Shown in pieces: positions 33,226-41,771 of a DNA stretch of 64,000 nucleotides (its first letter is position 1; every line of letters begins with the position of its first letter). A model generated the notes under the pieces. It did no database searches, was not told the DNA's origin, and saw only the letters and a program-made list of their open reading frames with translations. The stretch lies in assembly GCF_014650335.1 (NCBI RefSeq), contig NZ_BMUT01000002.1, positions 172,725-236,724 on the forward strand. The letters run 5' to 3'. Origin of the DNA: Streptomyces hiroshimensis (GTDB lineage: Bacteria > Actinomycetota > Actinomycetes > Streptomycetales > Streptomycetaceae). Position numbers and translations under genes: made by a program.

Positions 33226-33604
33226 GGAGCGCTCCCTGCTGGCGGCGGGCTGGCGGTGGTACAACGCCGTGCCGGGGCCCTCGGTCACTGCGCGGAGCGC
33301 ATCGGGAGTACACCCGGAGCGCGGCGGGGGCATTGCGCTACGCGCCGCCCTCGTGCATGCTCCGGGGAACGCCCGCCCGCCACCCCACCCACCGGCGGCC
33401 CGGGCGGGCACCGCGTGCCACGCTCGTGCGACCCCGGGGCTCCGGGTCGCCGGTCGGCCTCTGGGCAGGCGGCGAGTGTCGCCGTACCCTGGTGGGTAAG
33501 TGATTGAAAAGATGAATCCCGGACGGATTTTGCCTTCAAGATCCGCCCCGGGGGAGCAACCGCCGATCTCCCTCCGCCCGAGGACACCCTTCGCCGAGAT
33601 ACCG

Positions 33605-34126
33605 ATGGCCGGTCACGAATTCTCCGAACCTGCGGACCGCAAGCGGGTCGCCGATCACGCGGCGCACCCCGAAGCGGCGGAAGAAACACGCCATTCCTGC
33701 GATCCGGCGTTCCAGCACGGCGTCGTGGTGGGCTTCGACGGCTCCACGTCCAGCGAACGGGCGCTTGCGTATGCAATCGGAATGGCCCGGCGCTCCGGCT
33801 CCGGGCTGATCATCGTGCATGTCGCCAACCGCCTGCCCACCACCGTCTGGGCGGGCTGCGAGCCCCCCGTCTTCGTGGACGTCCCCGACCACCGCACCGA
33901 GGTCCTCGGCCTGGAACTGGCCTGTGCGGACCATCTGTCGGAGGTGCCGTGGATCCTCGTCGAGCGCGGCGGGGACATCTGCCATGAACTGGAGGAGGTC
34001 GGCCGGGAGTACGCGGCCGATGCGATCGTCGTCGGTTCGACGCACGGACTGGTCGGCCGGATCTTCGGTTCGGTGGCGGGTCGGCTGGCCCGCCGGGCCC
34101 AGCGGCCCGTCGTCGTCATTCCGTAG
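33605..34126 (+). CDS. Universal stress protein (UspA family)
   Basis: This single-domain cytoplasmic stress protein of 173 residues is of the ATP-binding type. VVVGFDGSTSSERALAYAI is the opening strand-helix, and VVGSTHGLVGRIFGSVAGRL carries the G-2x-G-9x-G(S/T)-type nucleotide loop; it ends VVVIP. The first 33 residues are polar and variable. Start choice is weak: the ATG at 33605 has only GAGAT upstream, and a GTG at 33500 would add 35 residues. It is divergent from the small membrane protein and converges with glmS across a strong hairpin. Confidence 0.87.
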   Translation: MAGHEFSEPADRKRVADHAAHPEAAEETRHSCDPAFQHGVVVGFDGSTSSERALAYAIGMARRSGSGLIIVHVANRLPTTVWAGCEPPVFVDVPDHRTEVLGLELACADHLSEVPWILVERGGDICHELEEVGREYAADAIVVGSTHGLVGRIFGSVAGRLARRAQRPVVVIP

Positions 34127-34327
34127 CCGACTTCCCCCACCCTGCAGGGGTGATGACTCCTGCCCCCACTTGACGGCCCGTGAATCTACCCGCGCGTAGG
34201 GGGTGGAACGCGCCGCTACCGCGGGTAGGAACCGCCCGGATGGCGTGCTGCCGTACGGGAGGTGACGGTTCCCGGAAGCGGCGGCATCCCCCGCCGGCGC
34301 GAGGGCGAATGCCGGCGCATGGGAAAG

Positions 34328-34367
34328 CGGCCTTCCCGCGCGCGTGGTGGCACGTGCGGGAAGGCCG
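34328..34367. terminator. Bidirectional terminator, Usp and glmS
   Basis: CGGCCTTCCCGC (34328-34339) pairs with GCGGGAAGGCCG (34356-34367); the 16-base loop can pair further. TTTCTCTC follows on the plus strand. It sits between converging genes in the 323-base gap 34127-34449, which otherwise shows short palindromic CTACC...GGTAG elements (34187-34227) and no gene. Confidence 0.75.
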
Positions 34368-34449
34368 TTTCTCTCGGACCTGTCGCGGACAGGTGCGGAC
34401 AGGTACGAGAGAGCTCCGAGGGGGCCCGCCGCGGCGGGCCCGGGAGTGA

Positions 34450-36264
34450 CTACTCGACGGTGACCGACTTGGCCAGGTTGCGCGGCTTGTCGATGTCGCG
34501 GCCCATGGCCTTCGCCGTGTAGTACGCGAAGAGCTGCAGCGGGATGCCCATGAGGATGGCGTCCAGCTCGTCCTCGTTCTTCGGCACGACGATCGTGTGG
34601 TCGGCCTTCTCCTGCTCCTGGTGCGCGACGGCGAGGATGCGGCCGCTGCGGGCCTTGATCTCCTCCAGCGCGGCGCGGTTCTTCTCCAGCAGCTCGTCGT
34701 TCGGGACGATCGCGACGGTCGGCATCGCGGGCTCGATCAGGGCCAGCGGGCCGTGCTTGAGCTCGGAGGCCGGGTAGGCCTCGGCGTGGATGTACGAGAC
34801 CTCCTTGAGCTTCAGCGAGGCCTCGCGGGCCACCGGGTAGCCCCGGACGCGGCCGATGAACATCATCGACTTGGCCTCGGCGTACTCCTTGGCCAGCTCT
34901 TCGATCTGCGCCTCGTTCGCCAGGATCTCCTCGATCTGGCCGGGGAGCTTGCGCAGGCCCTCGATGATCCGCTTGCCGTCGGCGACGGACAGGTCGCGGG
35001 TGCGGCCCAGGTGCAGGGCGAGCAGGCCGAAGGAGACCACCATGTTGGTGAAGCACTTGGTGGAGACGACGCAGACCTCGGGGCCGGCGTGGACGTAGAT
35101 GCCACCGTCGGTCTCGCGGGCGATCGCGGAGCCGACCACGTTGACCAGGCCGAGGACGCGGGCGCCCTTGCGCTTGAGCTCCTGGACGGCGGCCAGCACG
35201 TCGTAGGTCTCACCGGACTGGGAGACGGCGATGTAGAGGGTGTCCGGGTCCACGACCGGGTTGCGGTAGCGGAACTCGGAGGCCGGCTCGGCATCGGCGG
35301 GGATGCGGGCCAGCTCCTCGATCATCTGGGCGCCGATCTGGCCGGCGTGGTACGAGGTGCCGCAGCCGAGGATCTTCACCCGGCGCACGGCGCGGGCGTC
35401 GCGGGCGTCGAGGTTCAGGCCGCCCAGGTGCACGGTGGAGAAGCGGTCGTCGATGCGGCCGCGCAGGGCGCGGTCGACCGCCTCGGCCTGCTCGTGGATC
35501 TCCTTGTGCATGTACGTGTCGTGGCCGCCCATGTCGTACGACTCGGCCTCCCACTCCACGGTGGTCGGCTGGGCCGAGGTGGAGGAGCCCTCGGTGGTGT
35601 ACGTGCGGTAGTCGTCGGCGCGCAGGGTGGCCATCTCGCCGTCGTCGAGGGTGACGACCTGGCGGGTGTGGCTGACCAGGGCGGCGACGTCGGAGGAGAC
35701 GAACATCTCCTTCTCGCCTATGCCCAGGACCACGGGGGAGCCGTTGCGGGCGACGACGATGCGGTCCGGGAAGTCGGCGTGCAGGACGGCGATGCCGTAC
35801 GTGCCCTCGATGTGCTTGACCGCCTCGCGGACCTTCTCCTCCAGCGTGCCGGCCTCGGAGCGGGCGATGAGGTGGGCGAGGACCTCGGTGTCGGTGTCGG
35901 AGACGAAGACGAAGCCCTCGGCCGTCAGCCTGGTGCGCAGGTCGGAGGCGTTGTCGATGATGCCGTTGTGGACGACGGCGACCTTCTCCTCCGCGTCCAG
36001 GTGCGGGTGGGCGTTGACGTCGTTCGGCGCGCCGTGGGTGGCCCAGCGGGTGTGCGCGATGCCGGTGGTGCCCGCGAAGCGCTTGGGCAGGCGGGACTCC
36101 AGCTCGCGGACGCGACCCTTGGCCTTGGCGGACTTCAGGCCACCGGTCTTGCCGTGCAGGGCGATGCCGGCGGAGTCGTAGCCGCGGTACTCCAGCCGCT
36201 GCAGACCCTCCAGCAGCAGCGGTGCAACATCGCGCTTACCGATATATCCGACGATTCCGCACAT
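34450..36264 (-). CDS. glmS: Glucosamine-6-phosphate synthase, isomerizing
   Basis: This enzyme makes glucosamine-6-phosphate from fructose-6-phosphate and glutamine, the entry to UDP-GlcNAc and cell-wall synthesis. It has 604 residues. The N-terminal glutaminase has the nucleophile Cys2 (MCGIVGYIG), with TRWATHG and HNGIIDN motifs. Two SIS domains follow (ILGCGTSYHAG, AVSQSGETYDVL; RGYPVAREASLKLKE, ELKHGPLALIE) and the C-terminal LAKSVTVE tail is intact. The ATG is preceded by GGGAGGG. It neighbours a GH20 hexosaminidase, so amino-sugar synthesis and recovery lie close together. No glmS ribozyme is seen upstream, and none is expected here. Confidence 0.97.
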   Translation of the reverse strand: MCGIVGYIGKRDVAPLLLEGLQRLEYRGYDSAGIALHGKTGGLKSAKAKGRVRELESRLPKRFAGTTGIAHTRWATHGAPNDVNAHPHLDAEEKVAVVHNGIIDNASDLRTRLTAEGFVFVSDTDTEVLAHLIARSEAGTLEEKVREAVKHIEGTYGIAVLHADFPDRIVVARNGSPVVLGIGEKEMFVSSDVAALVSHTRQVVTLDDGEMATLRADDYRTYTTEGSSTSAQPTTVEWEAESYDMGGHDTYMHKEIHEQAEAVDRALRGRIDDRFSTVHLGGLNLDARDARAVRRVKILGCGTSYHAGQIGAQMIEELARIPADAEPASEFRYRNPVVDPDTLYIAVSQSGETYDVLAAVQELKRKGARVLGLVNVVGSAIARETDGGIYVHAGPEVCVVSTKCFTNMVVSFGLLALHLGRTRDLSVADGKRIIEGLRKLPGQIEEILANEAQIEELAKEYAEAKSMMFIGRVRGYPVAREASLKLKEVSYIHAEAYPASELKHGPLALIEPAMPTVAIVPNDELLEKNRAALEEIKARSGRILAVAHQEQEKADHTIVVPKNEDELDAILMGIPLQLFAYYTAKAMGRDIDKPRNLAKSVTVE

Positions 36265-36341
36265 AAGTGGTGACCCTCCCAGAGAAACGATCAGTGGTGC
36301 CCGGCAGCGGGGGCGGCGGTAGCGGCGCCGCCCCCGCTGCC

Positions 36342-36602
36342 TCAGCCGTAGACGATGCGGCGCAGCTGCCGCAGCGAGAGCTCCGGCGGAGCCACCGCCC
36401 GGTGCGGCAGCTCGGCCGAGATCCGCTCGAAGATCTCCGCGTTGCGCAGTCCGCCGGACTGCAGCTCGCGGTGACGGCGGCGGACGAAGACCTCGGTCGT
36501 CTCGTCGAAGTACGCCAGGACGTCCAGGACCACCCGGGCGGCCTCGCCGCGCTGAAGCGGCGTGCTGCGCACCAGGTGATCCACCAGGTCGTCATGATTC
36601 AT
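36342..36602 (-). CDS. Small conserved protein upstream of glmS, unknown function
   Basis: The product is 86 residues, helical, charged and soluble: MNHDDLVDHLVRSTPLQRGEAARVV begins it, then YFDETTEVFVRRRHRELQSGGLRNAEIFERI, and RQLRRIVYG ends it. The arrangement of a short helical N-terminus and an RRRHRELQ basic turn suggests a nucleic-acid or protein adaptor, but I do not recognise a family with confidence. The ATG at 36602 has a weak site; a GTG at 36617 is an alternative. It lies 77 bases upstream of glmS in the same direction, so it may share its transcript. Confidence 0.65.
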   Translation of the reverse strand: MNHDDLVDHLVRSTPLQRGEAARVVLDVLAYFDETTEVFVRRRHRELQSGGLRNAEIFERISAELPHRAVAPPELSLRQLRRIVYG

Positions 36603-36703
36603 ACGGCGTTCGAGCACCCGTCGATACTGAGGGGTGGCGGCGACAATCGCAAGAATCCTGCCCGATATCGGGCAAGCGTGGGTGGATCGGGTGCCGGAAT
36701 CGA

Positions 36704-37621
36704 CTAGAAACGCTTCAGTACGGCCTGTTTTGCCGCGGTGAATTCGTCCTCGGTCAAGATCCCGGCCCGGTGCAGTTCGCCCAGCTCCCGCAGCCGCCGC
36801 AGCAGGGCGTCATGATCGGAATCGGAAGTGGCGTCGAGGGCGGGTGCGCCGGGGGCGGCCGGGGCCTTGGTGAGCGCGAGCGGTGCGCTTGACGCGATAG
36901 GCGCGCTCGGTGCGCCGGCGCCGGACGGGTGCGGCAGCCGGGCGACGACGGCGGCGGCGACGACCGCCATCAGCAGGTCCTTCTTGAAACCGAGCAGTTC
37001 GATCGCGTGGGGGTCGTGCTTGGGCGGGGCCTTGGTCGGCTCCCTGAGGATCACGAAACGGAGGTATCCGTTCTTCAGGCCGACGGAGGGCAGCCACTCC
37101 ACCGAGCGGATCTCCGCGAGGGCGAGCGACTGCGGACCGGCGGACTTCTTGCCCTCCTCGGTCATCCAGTTCCACTCCAGGCGGACCCGCTCGCCGTCGA
37201 ACGTCACCGTGCCGTCCCCGGCGCTCACCGACAGCGGCAGCGTCGGGCCCGGCAGGAGAAAGCGGTCCGAGGGGCCGTCCGGGACCTGCTCCAGGAGAAG
37301 GGCGTTGCGCACCTCGTCCACGAAGTACTCGGCGACGCCCGAGCGGTCGGACTCGACCGTCAGCTGATACGGGTCGGCGCCGTCCGTCAGCCGGCCCCGC
37401 GCGGCATGCAGCAGGGGGTCCGCCCCGTCGCGCAGCCGCAGCCGCAGACGGCCGCTCCTGCGGCCCGGCTCGTAGGAGATCCCCGCCACCGCCTGCAGCG
37501 GAACGGCCAGCTCACCGAGGGTCTGGCGCATCAGGTGCACGCCGCGCTCGCGGCCCGGAACGATCCGTATCGTGTCGCCGTCGAAGGTCCACGTACCGTC
37601 CTTCTGGAGGATCTCAGCCAT
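36704..37621 (-). CDS. DUF4429 protein with C-terminal SHOCT domain
   Basis: This 305-residue cytoplasmic protein contains two copies of a beta-rich domain of unknown function (about 4-120: GTWTFDGDTIRIVPG; about 128-235: GTVTFDGERVRLEWNW). A hydrophobic segment LMAVVAAAVVARL and an Ala/Pro linker follow, then a SHOCT domain (LLRRLRELGELHRAGILTEDEF, about 268-303), a short helical module often found at the end of membrane or oligomerising proteins. The two repeats look like an internal duplication. No enzyme motif is visible. It is divergent from the GH20 gene. Confidence 0.82.
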   Translation of the reverse strand: MAEILQKDGTWTFDGDTIRIVPGRERGVHLMRQTLGELAVPLQAVAGISYEPGRRSGRLRLRLRDGADPLLHAARGRLTDGADPYQLTVESDRSGVAEYFVDEVRNALLLEQVPDGPSDRFLLPGPTLPLSVSAGDGTVTFDGERVRLEWNWMTEEGKKSAGPQSLALAEIRSVEWLPSVGLKNGYLRFVILREPTKAPPKHDPHAIELLGFKKDLLMAVVAAAVVARLPHPSGAGAPSAPIASSAPLALTKAPAAPGAPALDATSDSDHDALLRRLRELGELHRAGILTEDEFTAAKQAVLKRF

Positions 37622-37783
37622 GGATGGATTCTTTCAGGGACGTACGCTCGGGAGGGCGTGGACCTCGACCCGGATCTTCCCCGGATCTTGCCCCGGACCT
37701 TGACGCCCGCCGGGGCCGGCGCTACCCAAGCGGTCGTTCGTATGCGCGAATTCCCGTGAGCAGCACGCTGAAGGGACTTCCTC

Positions 37784-39433
37784 TTGAGACGCATGAGCCC
37801 CGGGTGCAGGAACGTGAGGCGTCTGGCGACGACCGGCCTCGCCCTGCTGCTCCTCACCGCCGCCGGCACGGCCGTCCCGGCCCGGTCCGCGGAGGCCGCC
37901 CCCGCCCCGCTCGACCGCATCGTGCCCGCCCCCGCGTCCGTCCGGCCCGGCGGCGAGCCGTACGAGATCACTTCCCGCACCGTCGTCCGGGTGCCGCCCG
38001 GCAACCCGGAGGCGGCGCGGATCGGCGGCTACCTGGCCGGGCTGCTGCGCCCCTCGACGGGCTACCGGCTGCCGGTCCTGCCCGGCGGGACGGACGGCCC
38101 CGGCATCCGGCTGGTGCTCGACGAGGACACCGGGGACACCGGGGACACCGGGGACGCCGGGAAAGGGGACGAGGGCGGCGAGGGGTACCGGCTGTCCGTT
38201 ACCGCCCACGCCGTGACGATCTCCGCCCGGGAGGGCGCCGGGCTCTTCCACGGCGTCCAGACCCTGCGCCAGCTGCTCCCTGCCCGCGCCGAGCGCACCG
38301 AGCGGCAGCCCGGCCCCTGGACCGTGGCGGGCGGCGTCGTCACCGACGCCCCTCGCTACGGATACCGCGGCGCCATGCTCGACGTCGCCCGGCACTTCTT
38401 CACCGTGGACCAGGTGAAGCGGTACATCGACCAGCTCGCCCTCTACAAGTACAACGCTCTGCACCTGCACCTCTCCGACGACCAGGGCTGGCGCATCGCC
38501 GTCCGCTCCTGGCCGCGGCTGGCCGGGCACGGCGGCAGCACACAGGTGGGCGGCGGCGCGGGCGGCTTCTACAGCCAGGACGACTACCGCGAGATCGTCC
38601 GCCACGCCGCGAGCCGCTACCTCACGGTGGTGCCCGAGATCGACATGCCGGGCCACACCAACGCGGCGCTCGCCTCGTACGCCCGGCTCAACTGCGACGG
38701 CGTCGCCCGTCCCCTCTATACGGGCACCGAAGTCGGCTTCAGCTCGCTGTGCGTGGCGAAGCAGGACACGTACGACTTCGTGGAGGACGTCATCGGCGAG
38801 CTCGCCGCGCTCACTCCCGGCCCCTACCTGCACATCGGCGGCGACGAGGCGCACTCCACCGGCCATGCCGACTACGCGGCCTTCATGGAGCGCGTGCAGC
38901 CCGTCGTCGCCCGGCACGGCAAGACGGTCATCGGCTGGCACCAGCTGGCCGGGGCGCGGCCGGCGCCGGGCGCGCTCCTGCAGTACTGGGGGTACGGGCG
39001 GACCGGGGCCGCCGAACGGGACCAGGTCGTCTCCGCGGCGCGGGCGGGCGCGGGCCTGATCCTCTCGCCCGCCGACCGGGCGTACCTGGACATGAAGTAC
39101 ACCAAGGACACGCCGCTGGGCCTGCAGTGGGCGGGGCTGGTCGAGGTGCGGCAGTCCTACGACTGGGACCCCGGCGGCTACCTGGAGGGCGCGCCTGCCG
39201 AGGCCGTGGCCGGCGTCGAGGCGCCGCTGTGGACGGAGACGATCACCACGAGCGCGCAGCTGGAGTACATGGCGTTCCCCCGGCTGGCGGGCATCGCCGA
39301 ACTCGGCTGGTCCCCGCGGGCCACGCACGACTGGGCGTCCTACCGGGTGCGCCTTGCGGCGCAGGGGCCGCGGTGGGACGCGCTCGGCATCGCGCACTAC
39401 CGCTCGCCGCAGGTGGCGTGGCCTGCGCCGTGA
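37784..39433 (+). CDS. Secreted GH20 beta-N-acetylhexosaminidase
   Basis: This exo-enzyme releases GlcNAc from chitobiose and other glycans outside the cell, feeding the DasR-regulated GlcNAc pathway. It has 549 residues. Signal peptide: LRRMSPGCRNVRRL then a hydrophobic core, ending ARSAEA near residue 38. The GH20b support domain runs about 45-180, then the TIM barrel with HLHLSDDQGWRI and the catalytic Asp-Glu pair in LHIGGDEAHST. The TTG at 37784 is chosen because AAGGGA precedes it by seven bases; the ATG at 37793 is too far. No DasR palindrome is visible upstream. A short acidic insert near residue 112-125 (repeats of GDT) is peculiar. Confidence 0.93.
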   Translation: MRRMSPGCRNVRRLATTGLALLLLTAAGTAVPARSAEAAPAPLDRIVPAPASVRPGGEPYEITSRTVVRVPPGNPEAARIGGYLAGLLRPSTGYRLPVLPGGTDGPGIRLVLDEDTGDTGDTGDAGKGDEGGEGYRLSVTAHAVTISAREGAGLFHGVQTLRQLLPARAERTERQPGPWTVAGGVVTDAPRYGYRGAMLDVARHFFTVDQVKRYIDQLALYKYNALHLHLSDDQGWRIAVRSWPRLAGHGGSTQVGGGAGGFYSQDDYREIVRHAASRYLTVVPEIDMPGHTNAALASYARLNCDGVARPLYTGTEVGFSSLCVAKQDTYDFVEDVIGELAALTPGPYLHIGGDEAHSTGHADYAAFMERVQPVVARHGKTVIGWHQLAGARPAPGALLQYWGYGRTGAAERDQVVSAARAGAGLILSPADRAYLDMKYTKDTPLGLQWAGLVEVRQSYDWDPGGYLEGAPAEAVAGVEAPLWTETITTSAQLEYMAFPRLAGIAELGWSPRATHDWASYRVRLAAQGPRWDALGIAHYRSPQVAWPAP

Positions 39434-39482
39434 CCGGGGCACGGGGCTCTGCGCAGGGAGTGCGGTGGGCCCGGCGCCGCCG

Positions 39483-39600
39483 GAATCCGCCGCGGGGGCT
39501 GATCGCCGCTGCGGCGGATTCAGGGGCGGGCCCCGGTGTGAAGAGTGCAGGGCCGCACTCTTCAATCCGCCGCAGCGGTGCGCAACCCCAGCGGCGGATT
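39483..39600. terminator. Three consecutive hairpins between convergent genes
   Basis: GAATCCGCCGC/GCGGCGGATTC (39483-39493/39511-39521), GAAGAGTGC/GCACTCTTC (39540-39548/39555-39563) and AATCCGCCGC/GCGGCGGATT (39564-39573/39591-39600). Outer hairpins 1 and 3 share the same arm sequence, so they can also pair with each other. They lie between the GH20 and acyl-CoA dehydrogenase ends. Confidence 0.75.
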
Positions 39601-39662
39601 CCGGCGGTGCCGAACCGGCGTGAGGCCCCCCGCACGGGGCACCGGCGGGGCCGCCCGGTTTG

Positions 39663-40829
39663 TCAGCCCGCGAACCCCAGTTCGCGGGCGATCAGCATGC
39701 GCTGGACCTCACTCGTGCCCTCGCCGATCTCCAGGATCTTGGAGTCGCGCCACATGCGGGCCACGGGGTACTCGTTCATGAAGCCGTAGCCGCCGTGGAT
39801 CTGCGTGGCCTCGCGGGCGTTGGTCACCGCGATCTCCGACGAGTACAGCTTGGCCAGGGCGGCCTCCTTCTTGAACGGCTCGCCGTGCACCAGCCGGGAC
39901 GCGGCGTCGCGCCACGCGAGGCGCGCCGTGTGCGCCCGCATCTCCATGTCGGCGAGCTTGAACTGGATGGCCTGGTTCGCGCCGATCGGCCGGCCGAACG
40001 CCTGCCGCTCCTTGGCGTACTTCACCGACTCGTCCAGGCAACCCTGCGCCAGACCCGTGGCCAGCGCCGAGATCGCGATGCGGCCCTCGTCCAGTATCCG
40101 CAGGAACTGGGCGTAGCCGCGGCCCTCCTCGCCCACGAGGTTGGCCTTGGGGACGCGCACGTCCGAGAAGGACAGCTCGCGGGTGTCCGAGGCGTTCCAG
40201 CCGACCTTGGAGTACGGGGCGGCGACGGTGAAGCCGGGCGTGCCCGAGGGCACGATGATCGAGGAGATCAGCGGCTTGCCCTCCGGCGTGCGGCCGGTGA
40301 CGGCGGTGACCGTGACCAGGCCCGTGATGTCCGTGCCGGAGTTGGTGATGAAGCACTTGGTGCCGTTGATCACCCACTCGCCGGTGGCCTCGTCCAGCCG
40401 GGCGGTCGTGCGCGTGCCGCCGGCGTCCGAGCCGCACTCGGGCTCGGTCAGGCCGAAGGCGCCCAGGACCTCTCCGGAGCACATCTTCGGCAGCCAGGTG
40501 CGCTTCTGCTCCTCGGTGCCGAAGCGGTAGATGGGCATGGCGCCCAGCGAGACCCCGGCCTCCAGGGTGATGGCCACCGAGGAGTCGACCCGGGCCAGCT
40601 CCTCCAGGGCCAGGCCGAGGGCGAGGTAGTCGCCGCCCATGCCGCCGTACTCCTCGGGGAAGGGCAGCCCGAAGAGGCCCATGCGGCCCATCTCCCGCAC
40701 GATCTCGTACGGGAACTCATGGCGCTCGTAGAAGTCGCCGATCTTGGGTGCGACCACGTCGTGGGCGAACTCCTCCACGGTGCGGCGGAGTTCCTCGTGC
40801 TCGGGGGTGAGGCGGTGGTCCAGCGGCAT
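39663..40829 (-). CDS. acdH: Acyl-CoA dehydrogenase, short/branched-chain
   Basis: This FAD enzyme of 388 residues oxidises branched acyl-CoAs. In the leucine route it would act on isovaleryl-CoA; the S. coelicolor AcdH I recall at this place takes part in valine and other branched-chain catabolism. Motifs: FGLTEPECGSDAGGTRTTA and CFITNSGTDITGL (FAD/substrate region), ERQAFGRPIGANQAIQFKLADM, and AREATQIHGGYGFMNEYPVARMWRD with the catalytic base region; it ends GTSEVQRMLIARELGF. It is the last gene of the operon, three bases after the HMG-CoA lyase stop. The symbol comes from the remembered neighbourhood. Confidence 0.92.
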   Translation of the reverse strand: MPLDHRLTPEHEELRRTVEEFAHDVVAPKIGDFYERHEFPYEIVREMGRMGLFGLPFPEEYGGMGGDYLALGLALEELARVDSSVAITLEAGVSLGAMPIYRFGTEEQKRTWLPKMCSGEVLGAFGLTEPECGSDAGGTRTTARLDEATGEWVINGTKCFITNSGTDITGLVTVTAVTGRTPEGKPLISSIIVPSGTPGFTVAAPYSKVGWNASDTRELSFSDVRVPKANLVGEEGRGYAQFLRILDEGRIAISALATGLAQGCLDESVKYAKERQAFGRPIGANQAIQFKLADMEMRAHTARLAWRDAASRLVHGEPFKKEAALAKLYSSEIAVTNAREATQIHGGYGFMNEYPVARMWRDSKILEIGEGTSEVQRMLIARELGFAG

Positions 40830-40832
40830 GGC

Positions 40833-41771
40833 TCAGGACTCCTGTTGGGAGAGGGCGCGGACGGTACGGGACGGGCTGGGCCGCCCCAGCTGCTCGGCCA
40901 TCCACGCGCTCGTCGCGGTGAGCAGGCCGAGATCGACCCCGGTGTCGATACCGAGGCCGGCGAGCATCCAGAGAAGGTCTTCGGTGGCGAGATTGCCCGT
41001 GGCGCTCTTCGCGTACGGACAGCCGCCGAGGCCGCCGGCGGAGGCGTCGACGGTGGCGACGCCGTGCCGCAGGGCGGCCAGCGTGTTGGACAGGGCCTGG
41101 CCGTAGGTGTCGTGGAAGTGCACGGCCAGCCGGCCGGTCTCCACGCCCGCCTCGTTCAGGGCGGTCAGCAGGGCGGTGACATGGCCGGGCGTGGCCACGC
41201 CGATCGTGTCGCCCAGGCTCAGCTCGTCGCAGCCGAGGTCGAGCAGGCGGCCGGCCACCCGGACGACCTGCTCCAGCGGGACGGCGCCCTCCCAGGGGTC
41301 GCCGAAACACATGGACAGATAGCCGCGGACCGCCAGGCCGGCCTCGCGGGCCTCGGCCACGACCGGGGCGAACATCTCCAGCGACTCGTCGACCGTGCGG
41401 TTGAGGTTCGCCTTGGCGAACGACTCGGTGGCACTGCCGAAGACGGCGACCTCGCGGGCGCCGAGGGCGAGGGCGCGCTGCAGGCCGCGGGCGTTCGGCA
41501 CGAGGACGGGCAGACGGGCGTCCACGCCCTCCAGCAGGGGCATCAGCTGCTCGGCGTCCGCGAGCTGCGGCACCCACTTGGGGTGCACGAAGCTCGTGGC
41601 CTCCACGGTGGACAGGCCCGCCGCGGCGAGGCGGCGGATGAACTCCGCCTTCACCTCGACGGGGACGACCGTCTTCTCGTTCTGCAGGCCGTCGCGCGGG
41701 CCCACTTCGTGGATCCGGACGCGGGAGGGGAGGCCGGGCTCCGGCACGGCCATGGGCAGTCCGCTGATCAT
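40833..41771 (-). CDS. hmgL: Hydroxymethylglutaryl-CoA lyase
   Basis: This enzyme cleaves HMG-CoA into acetyl-CoA and acetoacetate, the last step of leucine degradation. It has 312 residues in an HMGL-like TIM barrel. The entry motif is HEVGPRDGLQNEKTVV with the catalytic Arg/Asp pair. VHFHDTYGQALSN supplies metal His ligands, and GGLGGCPYAKSATGN carries the lyase signature Cys. The stop is followed by acdH after three bases, and the ATG overlaps the stop of the carboxylase alpha gene (ATGA). Confidence 0.94.
   Translation of the reverse strand: MISGLPMAVPEPGLPSRVRIHEVGPRDGLQNEKTVVPVEVKAEFIRRLAAAGLSTVEATSFVHPKWVPQLADAEQLMPLLEGVDARLPVLVPNARGLQRALALGAREVAVFGSATESFAKANLNRTVDESLEMFAPVVAEAREAGLAVRGYLSMCFGDPWEGAVPLEQVVRVAGRLLDLGCDELSLGDTIGVATPGHVTALLTALNEAGVETGRLAVHFHDTYGQALSNTLAALRHGVATVDASAGGLGGCPYAKSATGNLATEDLLWMLAGLGIDTGVDLGLLTATSAWMAEQLGRPSPSRTVRALSQQES

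Noticed and set aside
34187..34227. CTACCCGCGCGTAG and CTACCGCGGGTAG as paired operators
   Set aside because: They lie downstream of two converging genes, where no promoter is expected, and their arms are imperfect.
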